Shown here: positions 36,168 through 44,254 of the stretch, in pieces
How the letters are laid out: every line of letters begins with the position of its first letter
Numbering within the stretch: position 1 is the stretch's first letter
DNA from: RPQJ01 sp963732375
GTDB taxonomy: Bacteria > Pseudomonadota > Gammaproteobacteria > Steroidobacterales > Steroidobacteraceae
Assembly (NCBI GenBank): GCA_963732375.1
Contig: CAVSZE010000015.1
Coordinates: forward strand, 124,001 to 188,000
Length of the DNA stretch: 64,000 nucleotides
Direction of reading: 5' to 3'
Program-made: the position numbers and the translations under genes
Notes under the pieces: generated by a model
What the model saw: the letters and a program-made list of their open reading frames with translations, nothing else
The model's database searches: none
Told to the model about the DNA's origin: nothing

Positions 36168-37244
36168 TCAGCGGAATTCGCGTGGCACGCGAGGACTCAC
36201 CGCGCAGGTGAGGTCGTAGGGGATCGTCCCCGCCCAGCGGGCCACCTCCTCCACCGCAAGTGTCCCGCCCCACAGCTCAACTGGTTCACCAACCGACACC
36301 GGCCCAAGGTCGGTTACGTCCACCGCGAGCATGTCCATGGAAACCCGCCCCACCAGCGGCACCCGGTGGCCGCCGACGATCACTGGCGTACCGGCGCGGG
36401 CGCTTAGCGGGTAACCATCGCCGTAGCCGGCGGCCACGATTGCCACTCGCGAATCCCGCACCGCGCGCCAGGTGCCGCCGTAGCCGACGGTCTCCCCAAT
36501 CATCACCGTCCGCACCGCGATCACACGCGTCTCGAAGCTCATCACGGCGCGCAGGCCGAAATCCGCACCGGTTCCCTCCGCGAATGGCGACAGCCCGTAC
36601 AGCATCAGCCCGGGCCGCACCCAGTCGCCCCGGGCCGCCGGCCATGCGAGCACGCCCGCCGAATTCGCAATGCTGCGGGCACCGGTCGTGCCCTCCGTCG
36701 CGGAATCGAAAGTCGAGATCTGGCTCGTGGTCTTCGCATCGGCACGGTCTTCCGCGCTTGCGAGGTGGGTCGCCAGCACCGGCTCGTGGTCGATACCCGG
36801 GATTCGAACCAGCCGCGCATGTGCTTCGGCGAATTCCTCCGGCCGGAAGCCCAGGCGGTTCATGCCGGTATCGACCTTCAGCCAGGCTCGAACCTGCCTG
36901 CCGTCCAAGCGTTCCTCGAGCATGCGTAACTGGTCGTGGCTGTTCACCATGAGGTCCAGGTTCGCACCTGCGGCCGCGGCGAGCTGGGCGATATCGAACG
37001 CGCCCTCGAGCAGCAATATCCGGTTGCTGCATCCCGCGGCACGAAGCGCGAGGCCTTCGTCGAGACGCGCCACGGCAACGCCGTCGGCGTCCGACAGCAC
37101 TCGTACCACGGCCTCGAGCCCGTGACCGTAGGCGTTGGCCTTGACGACCGCCATCACGCGCACGCCCGGCGCAAGCTCGCGCACGCGGCGGAGGTTGTGC
37201 CTCAGCGCAGTGGTGTCGATGGTGGCTCGAATCGGGGTCAGCAC
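36168..37244 (-). CDS. alr: Alanine racemase
   Basis: PLP enzyme that supplies D-alanine for peptidoglycan. It has 358 aa; the PLP Lys lies in 'VMAVVKANAYGHGLEAV' (~35), and the C-terminal beta domain has 'AAGYGDGYPLSARAG' and 'VPLVGRVSMDMLAVDV'. Last gene of the rpsF-rpsR-rplI-dnaB-alr run and convergent with the FHA gene, 14 bp away. Confidence 0.96.
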   Translation of the reverse strand: MLTPIRATIDTTALRHNLRRVRELAPGVRVMAVVKANAYGHGLEAVVRVLSDADGVAVARLDEGLALRAAGCSNRILLLEGAFDIAQLAAAAGANLDLMVNSHDQLRMLEERLDGRQVRAWLKVDTGMNRLGFRPEEFAEAHARLVRIPGIDHEPVLATHLASAEDRADAKTTSQISTFDSATEGTTGARSIANSAGVLAWPAARGDWVRPGLMLYGLSPFAEGTGADFGLRAVMSFETRVIAVRTVMIGETVGYGGTWRAVRDSRVAIVAAGYGDGYPLSARAGTPVIVGGHRVPLVGRVSMDMLAVDVTDLGPVSVGEPVELWGGTLAVEEVARWAGTIPYDLTCAVSPRVPREFR

Positions 37245-37270
37245 GACAGCGGCAGCAGCAGGCGACGGCC

Positions 37271-38677
37271 TCAGCCGCCGTAGGAGTAATCGACCGTCGC
37301 GAGATTCTCGAAGCGCGTGTACTTACCCAGGAATGTCAGGTGCACCTCACCGGTCGGGCCGTTGCGCTGCTTCGCAATGATGATGTCCGCAATGCCCTTG
37401 CGCGCGGTGTCGGGCTCGTAGACCTCCTCGCGATAGATCATCATGATCACGTCGGCATCCTGCTCGATCGCGCCGCTCTCACGCAGGTCAGACATCACCG
37501 GCTTCTTGTCGGTGCGTTGCTCGACGCCGCGGTTCAACTGCGACAGCGCTATCACCGGCACCTTGAGTTCCTTCGCGAGCGCCTTCAAAGAACGCGAAAT
37601 CTCGGAGATCTCGGTGGCGCGGTTCTCCTTGGTGCCGGGCACCTGCATCAACTGCAGGTAGTCGATGACGATGAGCCCGAGGCCGCGCTCGCGCGAAAGG
37701 CGTCGCGCCCGCGCGCGCACTTCCGTGGGCGTCAACGCGCCGCTGTCGTCGATGTACATGGGCGCGATCTTCATCTGCGCAATCGCGCCGTTGATGCGCG
37801 CCCAGTCCTCGTCGCCGAAATTACCGGTGCGCAGGTGGCTCTGGTCCACGCGCCCAAGCGAGGAAATCATGCGCATCGAGAGCTGTTCGCGCGACATTTC
37901 CATCGAGAAGATGGCGACCGGCACGTTACCCGAAATCGCCGCGTTCTCCGCGATGTTCAGCGCGATGGTTGTCTTGCCCATCGAGGGACGGCCCGCGATG
38001 ATGACGAGGTCACCGGGCTGGAGACCAGCGGTCATGCGATCGAGGTCGGTGTAACCGGTGGCGACGCCGGTCAACTGCCCCTGGTTCTGGTGCAGCATGT
38101 CGAGGCGATCGATGGTGTCGCCGAGCACGTCGCGCAGCGGCACGAACCCCGAGCCGGTGCGGCGGCCGGCTTCGGCAATCTGGAACACGCGACGCTCGGC
38201 ATCGTCCACGAGTTCCTTGGCGGGGCGGCCGTCGCTCTCGTAGGCACTGGCGGCGATCTCGCCGCTCACGCGAATCAGGTGCCGCAGCAACGCGCGCTCG
38301 CGGACGATGTCCGCATAGGCACGGATGTTGGCAGCGGTCGGGGTGTCACGCGCGAGGCCGGCGAGATAGGCGAGCCCGCCGGTTTCCTCGGCCTGGCCCT
38401 TGGAGGCGAGGTATTCGGCCAGCGTGACCGCGTCCGCGGGCTCGCTGCGTGCGGAAAGCTCTGCGACGGCAGAGAAGATCCGCTGGTGGTCGCGCCGGTA
38501 GAAATCCTCGGCGGTCAGCCGGTCGGCGATGGAGTCCCAGGTGCTGTTGTCGAGCAGCAGGCCACCCAGGACAGCCTGCTCGGCCTCGACCGAGTGCGGC
38601 GGGATCCTGAGCGCTTCTGCATCGGACACGGGCCGCTGTCGCCGGCGGCCACGCCCTTCACCCGCATCGTGATCCAT
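37271..38677 (-). CDS. dnaB: Replicative DNA helicase DnaB
   Basis: Hexameric 5'-3' helicase of the replication fork. It has 468 aa: an N-terminal DnaG-interacting domain ('PPHSVEAEQAVLGGLLLDNSTWD', ~12-115), a linker, and the RecA-like motor with 'IIAGRPSMGKTTIALNIAENAA', 'GLGLIVIDYLQLM' and 'VIALSQLNRGVEQR'. No intein is present. It follows rplI by 24 bp. Confidence 0.98.
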   Translation of the reverse strand: MDHDAGEGRGRRRQRPVSDAEALRIPPHSVEAEQAVLGGLLLDNSTWDSIADRLTAEDFYRRDHQRIFSAVAELSARSEPADAVTLAEYLASKGQAEETGGLAYLAGLARDTPTAANIRAYADIVRERALLRHLIRVSGEIAASAYESDGRPAKELVDDAERRVFQIAEAGRRTGSGFVPLRDVLGDTIDRLDMLHQNQGQLTGVATGYTDLDRMTAGLQPGDLVIIAGRPSMGKTTIALNIAENAAISGNVPVAIFSMEMSREQLSMRMISSLGRVDQSHLRTGNFGDEDWARINGAIAQMKIAPMYIDDSGALTPTEVRARARRLSRERGLGLIVIDYLQLMQVPGTKENRATEISEISRSLKALAKELKVPVIALSQLNRGVEQRTDKKPVMSDLRESGAIEQDADVIMMIYREEVYEPDTARKGIADIIIAKQRNGPTGEVHLTFLGKYTRFENLATVDYSYGG

Positions 38678-38701
38678 CGTGGCGGACCGCCAGCGCGAGG
38701 A

Positions 38702-39151
38702 CTATTCCTCGCCGACCACGTCCACCGGCAGATCGATGACCACGTCGCTGTGCAGGTGCAGCTTGACGTGATGCTCGCCGATCACGCGGATCGCGCCGGA
38801 ATGCAGGCGAACTTCGGAGCGCTCGACGCGGATGCCCGCGGCCGACAGCGCCTCGGCGATGTCCGACGTGCCGATCGAACCGAAGATCTTGCCCTCGCCG
38901 CCGGCCTTGGCATTCAACTTGAGGCGGAAGCCCTCGAGCTGGGCCGCTCGCAGCGTGGCGCTGGACAGGTCGTCCGCAGCGAGCTTCTCGAGCTCGGAGC
39001 GACGTTCCTCGAAACGCTTCAGGTTGGCAGCGGTCGCGAGCGCGGCCTTGCCCTGCGGGAGCAGGAAATTGCGGCCGTAGCCAGGCTTTACCTTGACCTT
39101 GTCGCCGATCTTTCCAAGGTTGGCGACTTTCTGCAGCAGGATGACTTCCAT
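38702..39151 (-). CDS. rplI: 50S ribosomal protein L9
   Basis: Elongated large-subunit protein that bridges neighbouring ribosomes. It has 149 aa, the same as E. coli: N-domain 'MEVILLQKVANLGKIGDKVKVKPGYGRNFLLPQGKA', connecting helix, then the C-domain. The ATG at 39151 is right: GAGGA lies just upstream, and the six extra in-frame codons are not conserved. Confidence 0.98.
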   Translation of the reverse strand: MEVILLQKVANLGKIGDKVKVKPGYGRNFLLPQGKAALATAANLKRFEERRSELEKLAADDLSSATLRAAQLEGFRLKLNAKAGGEGKIFGSIGTSDIAEALSAAGIRVERSEVRLHSGAIRVIGEHHVKLHLHSDVVIDLPVDVVGEE

Positions 39152-39184
39152 CGTTGAGTCCTCGATCAATCGTTTGCCAGATTT

Positions 39185-40084
39185 TTACGCATTCTGCACC
39201 CGCATTCGCGAGCGCAGCCAGTTATCCACGAATCCCCAGCCGGCGAGCGCCGCGACCATCACCGGCGCGGCAAGCACCAGCAGCACGTAGATCGCCCAGA
39301 GCCAGCCGGCACCCAGGCGTCCTGACGCCTTGTAGCGGTGTGCCGCCGCGAGGCCCACGAGCATCAGGGCCCCGAGGAATATCCGCTCCAGGTCGTCCAC
39401 CAGCGGCCGGTCCACCCAGATCGATGCCGCAATCAGCACCGCACCCACCACCCCGAGCACCAGACCGAGGCGAACCTGCTGGAACTCGGCGCCGAAGCTA
39501 CCGGGCCGCTCCCGGTGAAACTGCCCCCACCGGGCGAGGAACAGCGCGCACATCGCAAGCACCATCGTCAGAGCCGTCACCCAGCCCCACAGTGTCCGCG
39601 CCAGCGTCTCGACCAGGCCCTCTTTCTCGAGGTCCATCGGCAAGCCGCGGCGCTGCATCTCCTGAGCCAGGTCCCGCACGAACGGTGCCCAGAATTTCTC
39701 CGGGTCACCGAGCGAAAGGTGCAGCAGCACCAGCATCACCACCCCGGCCAGCACCGCGAGCTGCAGGCACAGGCTCAATGAGCCGGTGCGCGCGAGCAGC
39801 ACCGCAAGTGCAAGCGGGGGGCCGAGCACCCAGGCCGAGTAAATCAGCCCCACCGGCACCGGTCGCCCGGCCAGCCACATCGCGAACGTGAGCAGCCCCG
39901 CGGCACCCAGCGCGATCGCGAACCCGAACCGCGGGCCGCGCAGCAGCACCAGCAGCGCCGGTACCGAGCCCGGCAGGAAAAACGCGAATCCCAGGCCGAA
40001 CAGCGGCAGCAGTCCCAGCAGGCCGGTGACGAACACCGCCCCGCCGGGGTTGTCGGCGAGCCAGCTGGCGAACGATCGGTTCAT
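39185..40084 (-). CDS. DUF2232 integral membrane protein
   Basis: A 299-aa protein with about eight hydrophobic helices (for example 'GGAVFVTGLLGLLPLFGLGFAFFLPG' at the N-terminus and 'LWAIYVLLVLAAPVMVAALAGW' near the end). It belongs to the DUF2232/YybS group, found between rpsR and rplI in several non-enteric gammaproteobacteria. Some relatives resemble S-component-type transporters, but no substrate or function is known. It is spaced 33-41 bp from its neighbours and clearly part of the ribosomal operon. Confidence 0.75.
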   Translation of the reverse strand: MNRSFASWLADNPGGAVFVTGLLGLLPLFGLGFAFFLPGSVPALLVLLRGPRFGFAIALGAAGLLTFAMWLAGRPVPVGLIYSAWVLGPPLALAVLLARTGSLSLCLQLAVLAGVVMLVLLHLSLGDPEKFWAPFVRDLAQEMQRRGLPMDLEKEGLVETLARTLWGWVTALTMVLAMCALFLARWGQFHRERPGSFGAEFQQVRLGLVLGVVGAVLIAASIWVDRPLVDDLERIFLGALMLVGLAAAHRYKASGRLGAGWLWAIYVLLVLAAPVMVAALAGWGFVDNWLRSRMRVQNA

Positions 40085-40125
40085 GTTGGCATCCGCCGGC
40101 AGGCCCGCGCGGCGCCAGGGCCCGC

Positions 40126-40350
40126 TCAGTGCTGGTCGGTGTACGGCAGCAGCGCCAGGAACCGCGCCCGCTTCACCGCGAGGGACAGCTGGCGCTGGTA
40201 GTTCGAACGCGTGCCGGTGATGCGGCTCGGGACGATCTTGCCGGTTTCGCTGATGTAGCCCTTCAGCGTGGCGAGGTCCTTGTAATCGATCTGCTCGACG
40301 CCTTCGGCCGTGAACTTGCAGAACTTACGGCGACGGAAAAAACGTGCCAT
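40126..40350 (-). CDS. rpsR: 30S ribosomal protein S18
   Basis: Small-subunit platform protein that works as a pair with S6. It has 74 aa (E. coli 75): 'ARFFRRRKFCKFTAEGVEQIDYKDLATLKGYISETGKIVPSRITGT'. It lies 39 bp after rpsF, with no priB in between. Confidence 0.98.
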   Translation of the reverse strand: MARFFRRRKFCKFTAEGVEQIDYKDLATLKGYISETGKIVPSRITGTRSNYQRQLSLAVKRARFLALLPYTDQH

Positions 40351-40389
40351 GGGTCACCCGATAATTATTCGTTGATACGAAGTCGATGA

Positions 40390-40830
40390 TCAGTCGGAGT
40401 CGCGGTCGCCGCGGTCGCCGCGGTCGCCGCGATCACCACGGTCACGACGGTCACGACGGTCGTCATCGGTCGCTTCCGGCAGCGTCGACTCCTCCGGCCT
40501 GCCACCCTCTTCCACGGCCTTCGCCATCGGTGACGGCTCGGTCACGGCAGCTGGCGTCGACACCACGAGGTTGCGGATCACCGCGTCGCTGAAGCGGAAC
40601 GCACCGGTGAGTTCCTCGAGCACCTTCTGGTCGCACTCGATGTTCATCAGCACGTAATGGGCCTTGTGGATCTTGGCGATCGGGTAGGCGAGCTGCCGAC
40701 GGCCCCAGTCCTCGAAACGATGCACCGCGCCGCCGCCCGCGGTGATGATCCCGCGGTAACGCTCGACCATGGCCGGGACCTGCTCGCTCTGGTCAGGGTG
40801 GACCAGGAACACGATTTCGTAATGACGCAC
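40390..40830 (-). CDS. rpsF: 30S ribosomal protein S6 with an Arg-Gly-Asp repeat tail
   Basis: Small-subunit platform protein; S6 forms a heterodimer with S18. It has 146 aa. The ferredoxin-like core (~1-95: 'RHYEIVFLVHPDQSEQVPAM', 'RRQLAYPIAKIHKAHYVLMNIEC', 'FSDAVIRNLVV') is normal. The tail (~96-146) ends in Arg-Asp and Arg-Gly-Asp repeats encoded by 9-bp tandem repeats. In E. coli the S6 tail is post-translationally glutamylated by RimK; this tail ends in Asp, not Glu. The GTG at 40830 is chosen by alignment; GGGAG lies 10 bases upstream. Confidence 0.96.
   Translation of the reverse strand: MRHYEIVFLVHPDQSEQVPAMVERYRGIITAGGGAVHRFEDWGRRQLAYPIAKIHKAHYVLMNIECDQKVLEELTGAFRFSDAVIRNLVVSTPAAVTEPSPMAKAVEEGGRPEESTLPEATDDDRRDRRDRGDRGDRGDRGDRDSD
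40401..40463 (-). repeat. 9-bp tandem repeat inside rpsF
   Basis: Seven units of the 9-mer CGCGGTCGC (plus-strand sense): the first three are identical (40401-40427) and the next four are diverged (40428-40463). On the coding strand they encode Arg-Gly-Asp then Arg-Arg-Asp units. In-frame units mean copy number can change without breaking the gene. Confidence 0.85.
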
Positions 40831-40844
40831 TTCTTTTGTGCTCC

Positions 40845-40867
40845 CTTCGGTTAATGCCACCCGGAAG
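40845..40867 (-). promoter_or_regulatory. Candidate S6:S18-binding autoregulatory leader of rpsF
   Basis: 15 bases before the rpsF GTG, the mRNA can form CUUC / GAAG and GG / CC pairs with a bulged C and the loop GUGGCAUUAA (minus strand 40867 to 40845). The CCGGGUGGC stretch resembles the CCGGUGGC segment of 16S rRNA near the S6:S18 site, and such leaders are known before rpsF in bacteria. A possible -10 box, TATAAA, lies at 40942-40937, giving a leader of ~100 bases. Assignment is from memory of the motif, not alignment. Confidence 0.4.
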
Positions 40868-40961
40868 CAAAAAGCCACGGTGCGGCAAGGAGTTGCGATC
40901 GCCCGATGGTCACGTGGACCGCCGGGAGCCGCGCAGTTTATAGGAAATGGGGGTCGGGTGG

Positions 40962-41717
40962 CTAGCGGATGCCCGTGACAGGGGCCCGGCGCTGGCGCAC
41001 GGCCTCGAACAGCACGATGCCGGCGGCGACCGACACGTTCAGGCTTTCCACCGCACCCGCCATCGGGATCGAGACCAGCAGGTCGCAGCACTCGCGCGTC
41101 AGCCGTCGCATGCCCTCGCCCTCCGAGCCCATCACGATCGCGGTCGGGCCCTTGAGGTCGGCGTCATACAGCGTCTTCCCGGTTTCGTCGTCGGTGCCGA
41201 CCAGCCAGAAGCCGCGATCCTTCAGTTCACGAAGCGTGCGCGCAAGATTGACGACCGCGACAAGCGGCACGGTCTCCGCGGCGCCCGCCGCGACCTTGCG
41301 CACGACCGGCGTCATGCCGGCCGCCCGGTCACGCGGCACGATGACCGCCGCGACACCGGCCGCGTCCGCCGATCGCAGGCAGGCGCCGAGATTGTGCGGA
41401 TCCTGCACGCCGTCAAGCACCAGCAGCAGCGGCGCTTCCCCGGCCGTCTCGAGCGCCTCCTCGAGCTGTGTCTCGGGATCACCTGGCCGCGGCGCGACTT
41501 CCGCGACCACGCCCTGGTGGCGCCCGCCCGCGGCCATGCGATCGAGCGTGGGCTCGTCGGCACCGGAAATCGGTACTTCGGCTCGCATCGCGAGCTCCCT
41601 GATTTCAGCGTGGCGAGCGCTGTCACGTCCGGAGGCGATCAGCACGCGGCGCACGCGCGCCGGGCTGCAACTCAGCAGCACCCGAACCGTGTGCATGCCG
41701 TAGGCGACGTCGCTCAT
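40962..41717 (-). CDS. rlmB: 23S rRNA (guanosine-2251-2'-O)-methyltransferase RlmB
   Basis: SPOUT/SpoU methyltransferase that makes Gm2251 in the peptidyl-transferase loop. It has 251 aa: an N-terminal substrate-binding domain ('YGMHTVRVLLSCSPARVRRVLIA'), a short linker, and the trefoil-knot domain with 'LLLVLDGVQDPHNLGACLRSADAAGV', 'AIVMGSEGEGMRRLTRECCD' and 'IPMAGAVESLNVSVAAGIVLFE'. It overlaps rnr by 4 bp (ATGA). Confidence 0.97.
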   Translation of the reverse strand: MSDVAYGMHTVRVLLSCSPARVRRVLIASGRDSARHAEIRELAMRAEVPISGADEPTLDRMAAGGRHQGVVAEVAPRPGDPETQLEEALETAGEAPLLLVLDGVQDPHNLGACLRSADAAGVAAVIVPRDRAAGMTPVVRKVAAGAAETVPLVAVVNLARTLRELKDRGFWLVGTDDETGKTLYDADLKGPTAIVMGSEGEGMRRLTRECCDLLVSIPMAGAVESLNVSVAAGIVLFEAVRQRRAPVTGIR

Positions 41718-43948
41718 CGGCGTCGCCTGCCCGCCTGCCGCGGCCGTCGGTCGCGCCGCGGCTCGCCCTCCGCGCCAGCCAGCTCGAAATCGACCCGCCG
41801 GTCATCCAGCGACACGTTCGTCACCTTCACCCGCAACCGGTCGCCAAGCTTGAAGGAGCGCCCGGAGCTGCGTCCCACCATGCGGAAACCCGACCCGTCG
41901 CGGGCGAAGTAGTCCTGCCCCAGCGCGGAGACGTGCAGCAGGCCGTCCACCTGCAGTCCTTCGAGCTGCACGAACAGGCCGAAGTCCACCACGCCGGAGA
42001 CGATGCCGTCGAACTCCTCGCCGACGCGATCCTGCATGTAGTAGCACTTGAGCCACGCGACCGCGCCGCGCGTCGCCTCATCGGCGCGTCGCTCTCGGAA
42101 CGAGCAGTCCTGACCCAGCACCGGGAACGATCCGTGCCACTCGACGAGCTGCTGCGGATCACCACCTCGCAGCACCTGGCGTATGCCGCGGTGGACGACC
42201 AGGTCAGGGTAACGGCGGATCGGCGACGTGAAGTGTGCGTAGTGCTCGAGCGCGAGCCCGAAGTGACCGATATTGCCCGGCTGGTACACAGCCTGGGGCA
42301 TCGAGCGGACGACTGCCGTCGAGATCAGCAGCGCGTTGGGCTGGTCGCCGAGCCTGGTGAGCAGGTCGCGCAGGTGCTGGGGCGTGATCTCCTCCGCAGG
42401 CGGCAGCCACAGGCCGAACTCGCGCAGGAACTGCCTGAGCGTCTCCAGGCGGTCAACCTCCGGCAGGCCGTGGACGCGGTACAGCGTCGGCACGTGGTGA
42501 CGGTCGAGATAGCGCGCCGCGGCTATGTTCGCCGCAATCATGCATTCCTCGATCAGCCGATGCGCGTCGTTGCGCGGCTGCTCGACCAGCGCTGCGATCC
42601 GCCCCTCGGCGTCGAACTTGAGCTTGAGCTCGGGTGTGTCGAGTTCGAGCGCACCGCGCCCGGTGCGCTCGCGCAGGAAGCTGCGATACACCCCGTGCAG
42701 CGCGAGCAGGCGCTCGCGCAACTGCTCGAGCCTCGGCGCATGCCTTGCCTCGGGTCGCTCCAGGAACTCGCCGACGTCACGATAGGTGAGCCGGGCGGCG
42801 GATCGCATCACGCCCTCGAAGAATCGCGAGCGCGTGATGCGGCCGTCGTCACCGACGCGCAGCTCACAGCACAGGCACAGCCGGTCCTGGTCCGGGACCA
42901 GCGAGCACAGGCCGTTGGAAAGCTCCTCCGGAAGCATCGGCAATACGCGATTCGGGAAGTACACCGACGTGCCGCGCTCGCGCGCCTCCACGTCGAGTGC
43001 GCTGCCGGGCCTCACGTAATGGCCGACGTCGGCGATCGCCACGATCACCCTCCATCCGCCGCGCGTCTGCTCGCAGAACACGGCATCGTCGTAGTCGCGC
43101 GCATCCTCTCCGTCGATGGTGACGAGTTCGATCCCGCGCAGGTCCTCGCGCCCGGCGATCGCCGCTTCGGGAATCCGCGCGCCGTACGCGCGGGCCTCGG
43201 CGAGGACCTCTGCCGGGAATGCGTCCGGCAGGCCGTGCGAGTGGATCGCAATCTCGGTCTCCATGCCCGGGGCGCCGTGGACGCCGAGCAGACGGGTCAC
43301 GCGGCCGACTGGCTGCGCATTCCGGCCGGGCTGCTGCGTGATCTCGACGATGACGATCTGTCCCGACTCGGCCCCGCCAAGCTGCGCCTGCGGCACCAGT
43401 ACGCGATGCGTGACGCGCGGATTGTCGGGGGTCAGGTAGGCGACTCCCGACTCGACGTGCAACCGGCCCACGACCTCGCGCGTGCGCCGCTCCAGTACCT
43501 CGACGATCGCGCCCTGCTGCTTGCCCTTGAAATGCGGGCCCTCGATGCGCGCGGCCGCGCGGTCACCGTGGAACACCTCCCGCATCTGCTGTGACGGCAG
43601 GTAGATGGCAGCCGAGGCGTCGTCGGGCAGCAACCAGCCGTCGCCGTTTCGCTGCGCCTGGATGGTACCGACGACGAGGCCCGGCATCTGTTCGCGCAGG
43701 CAGTACTGCCCGCGACGGTTCTGCACGGCGTCGCCGCGCTTCACCAACGCGATGAGTTGTGCCTCGGCGTCCGCACCCGCCACGGGGCCCAGCGCCTCGA
43801 CGACTTCTTCGAGGCGTAGTGGACGACCTGCGCGGCGCAGGCACTCCAGGACGCCGGCCTCTCGCGGCATCGTCTTGCGGGCCGGCGGCCGCGAACGGGC
43901 TGCGCCTTGCGGCGGCTGGCTGGAGCGTCGGTTTCGTTTTCTTTGCAT
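41714..43948 (-). CDS. rnr: Ribonuclease R
   Basis: Processive 3'-5' exoribonuclease for structured RNA and rRNA quality control. It has 744 aa: Arg-rich N-terminus, winged helix (~25-90, 'EAGVLECLRRAGRPLRLEEVVEALG'), two cold-shock domains (~90-230), the RNB nuclease with metal-binding 'TIDGEDARDYDDAVFCE' (~265-280), an S1 domain (~650-725, 'EEFDGIVSGVVDFGLFVQLEGLQVDGLLHVSAL') and a short basic tail. The ATG at 43948 is used; an open frame continues upstream but would read through the tRNA-Leu gene in antisense. Confidence 0.97.
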   Translation of the reverse strand: MQRKRNRRSSQPPQGAARSRPPARKTMPREAGVLECLRRAGRPLRLEEVVEALGPVAGADAEAQLIALVKRGDAVQNRRGQYCLREQMPGLVVGTIQAQRNGDGWLLPDDASAAIYLPSQQMREVFHGDRAAARIEGPHFKGKQQGAIVEVLERRTREVVGRLHVESGVAYLTPDNPRVTHRVLVPQAQLGGAESGQIVIVEITQQPGRNAQPVGRVTRLLGVHGAPGMETEIAIHSHGLPDAFPAEVLAEARAYGARIPEAAIAGREDLRGIELVTIDGEDARDYDDAVFCEQTRGGWRVIVAIADVGHYVRPGSALDVEARERGTSVYFPNRVLPMLPEELSNGLCSLVPDQDRLCLCCELRVGDDGRITRSRFFEGVMRSAARLTYRDVGEFLERPEARHAPRLEQLRERLLALHGVYRSFLRERTGRGALELDTPELKLKFDAEGRIAALVEQPRNDAHRLIEECMIAANIAAARYLDRHHVPTLYRVHGLPEVDRLETLRQFLREFGLWLPPAEEITPQHLRDLLTRLGDQPNALLISTAVVRSMPQAVYQPGNIGHFGLALEHYAHFTSPIRRYPDLVVHRGIRQVLRGGDPQQLVEWHGSFPVLGQDCSFRERRADEATRGAVAWLKCYYMQDRVGEEFDGIVSGVVDFGLFVQLEGLQVDGLLHVSALGQDYFARDGSGFRMVGRSSGRSFKLGDRLRVKVTNVSLDDRRVDFELAGAEGEPRRDRRPRQAGRRRR

Positions 43949-43986
43949 CTGTATCCGGAAAAGCGGTCTTGCGCCGCCGGTATTCG

Positions 43987-44015
43987 TTGACAGTGCCCGG
44001 GGTCGCCAGTAAATT
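43987..44015 (+). promoter_or_regulatory. Promoter of tRNA-Leu
   Basis: A consensus TTGACA (43987-43992) is followed after exactly 17 bases by TAAATT (44010-44015), then a GC-rich start region GCGCCACC typical of stringently controlled stable-RNA promoters. It is 43 bases before the tRNA and divergent from rnr. Confidence 0.8.
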
Positions 44016-44057
44016 GCGCCACCTTCCAGCCGGCCCCGGGGCCGAGCCGCAACCGAA

Positions 44058-44142
<85 letters not shown>

Positions 44143-44254
44143 CTCGCGGCGCAGCGACGACTGTAGCACCGCGCGGCGCAACTGTCTGTTTCCTTTTGCT
44201 TTTTGACTCGCATGGCGAACCGGTCGCCACCGGCTGGCCGGGGCATTTGCCGCG

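Noticed and set aside
40401..40463. Short tandem repeat as a possible CRISPR fragment
   Set aside because: 9-bp units without spacers, in frame inside rpsF; it is a coding repeat.
41933..43594. 553-codon plus-strand frame antisense to rnr
   Set aside because: Shadow frame; RNase R motifs on the minus strand are continuous across it.
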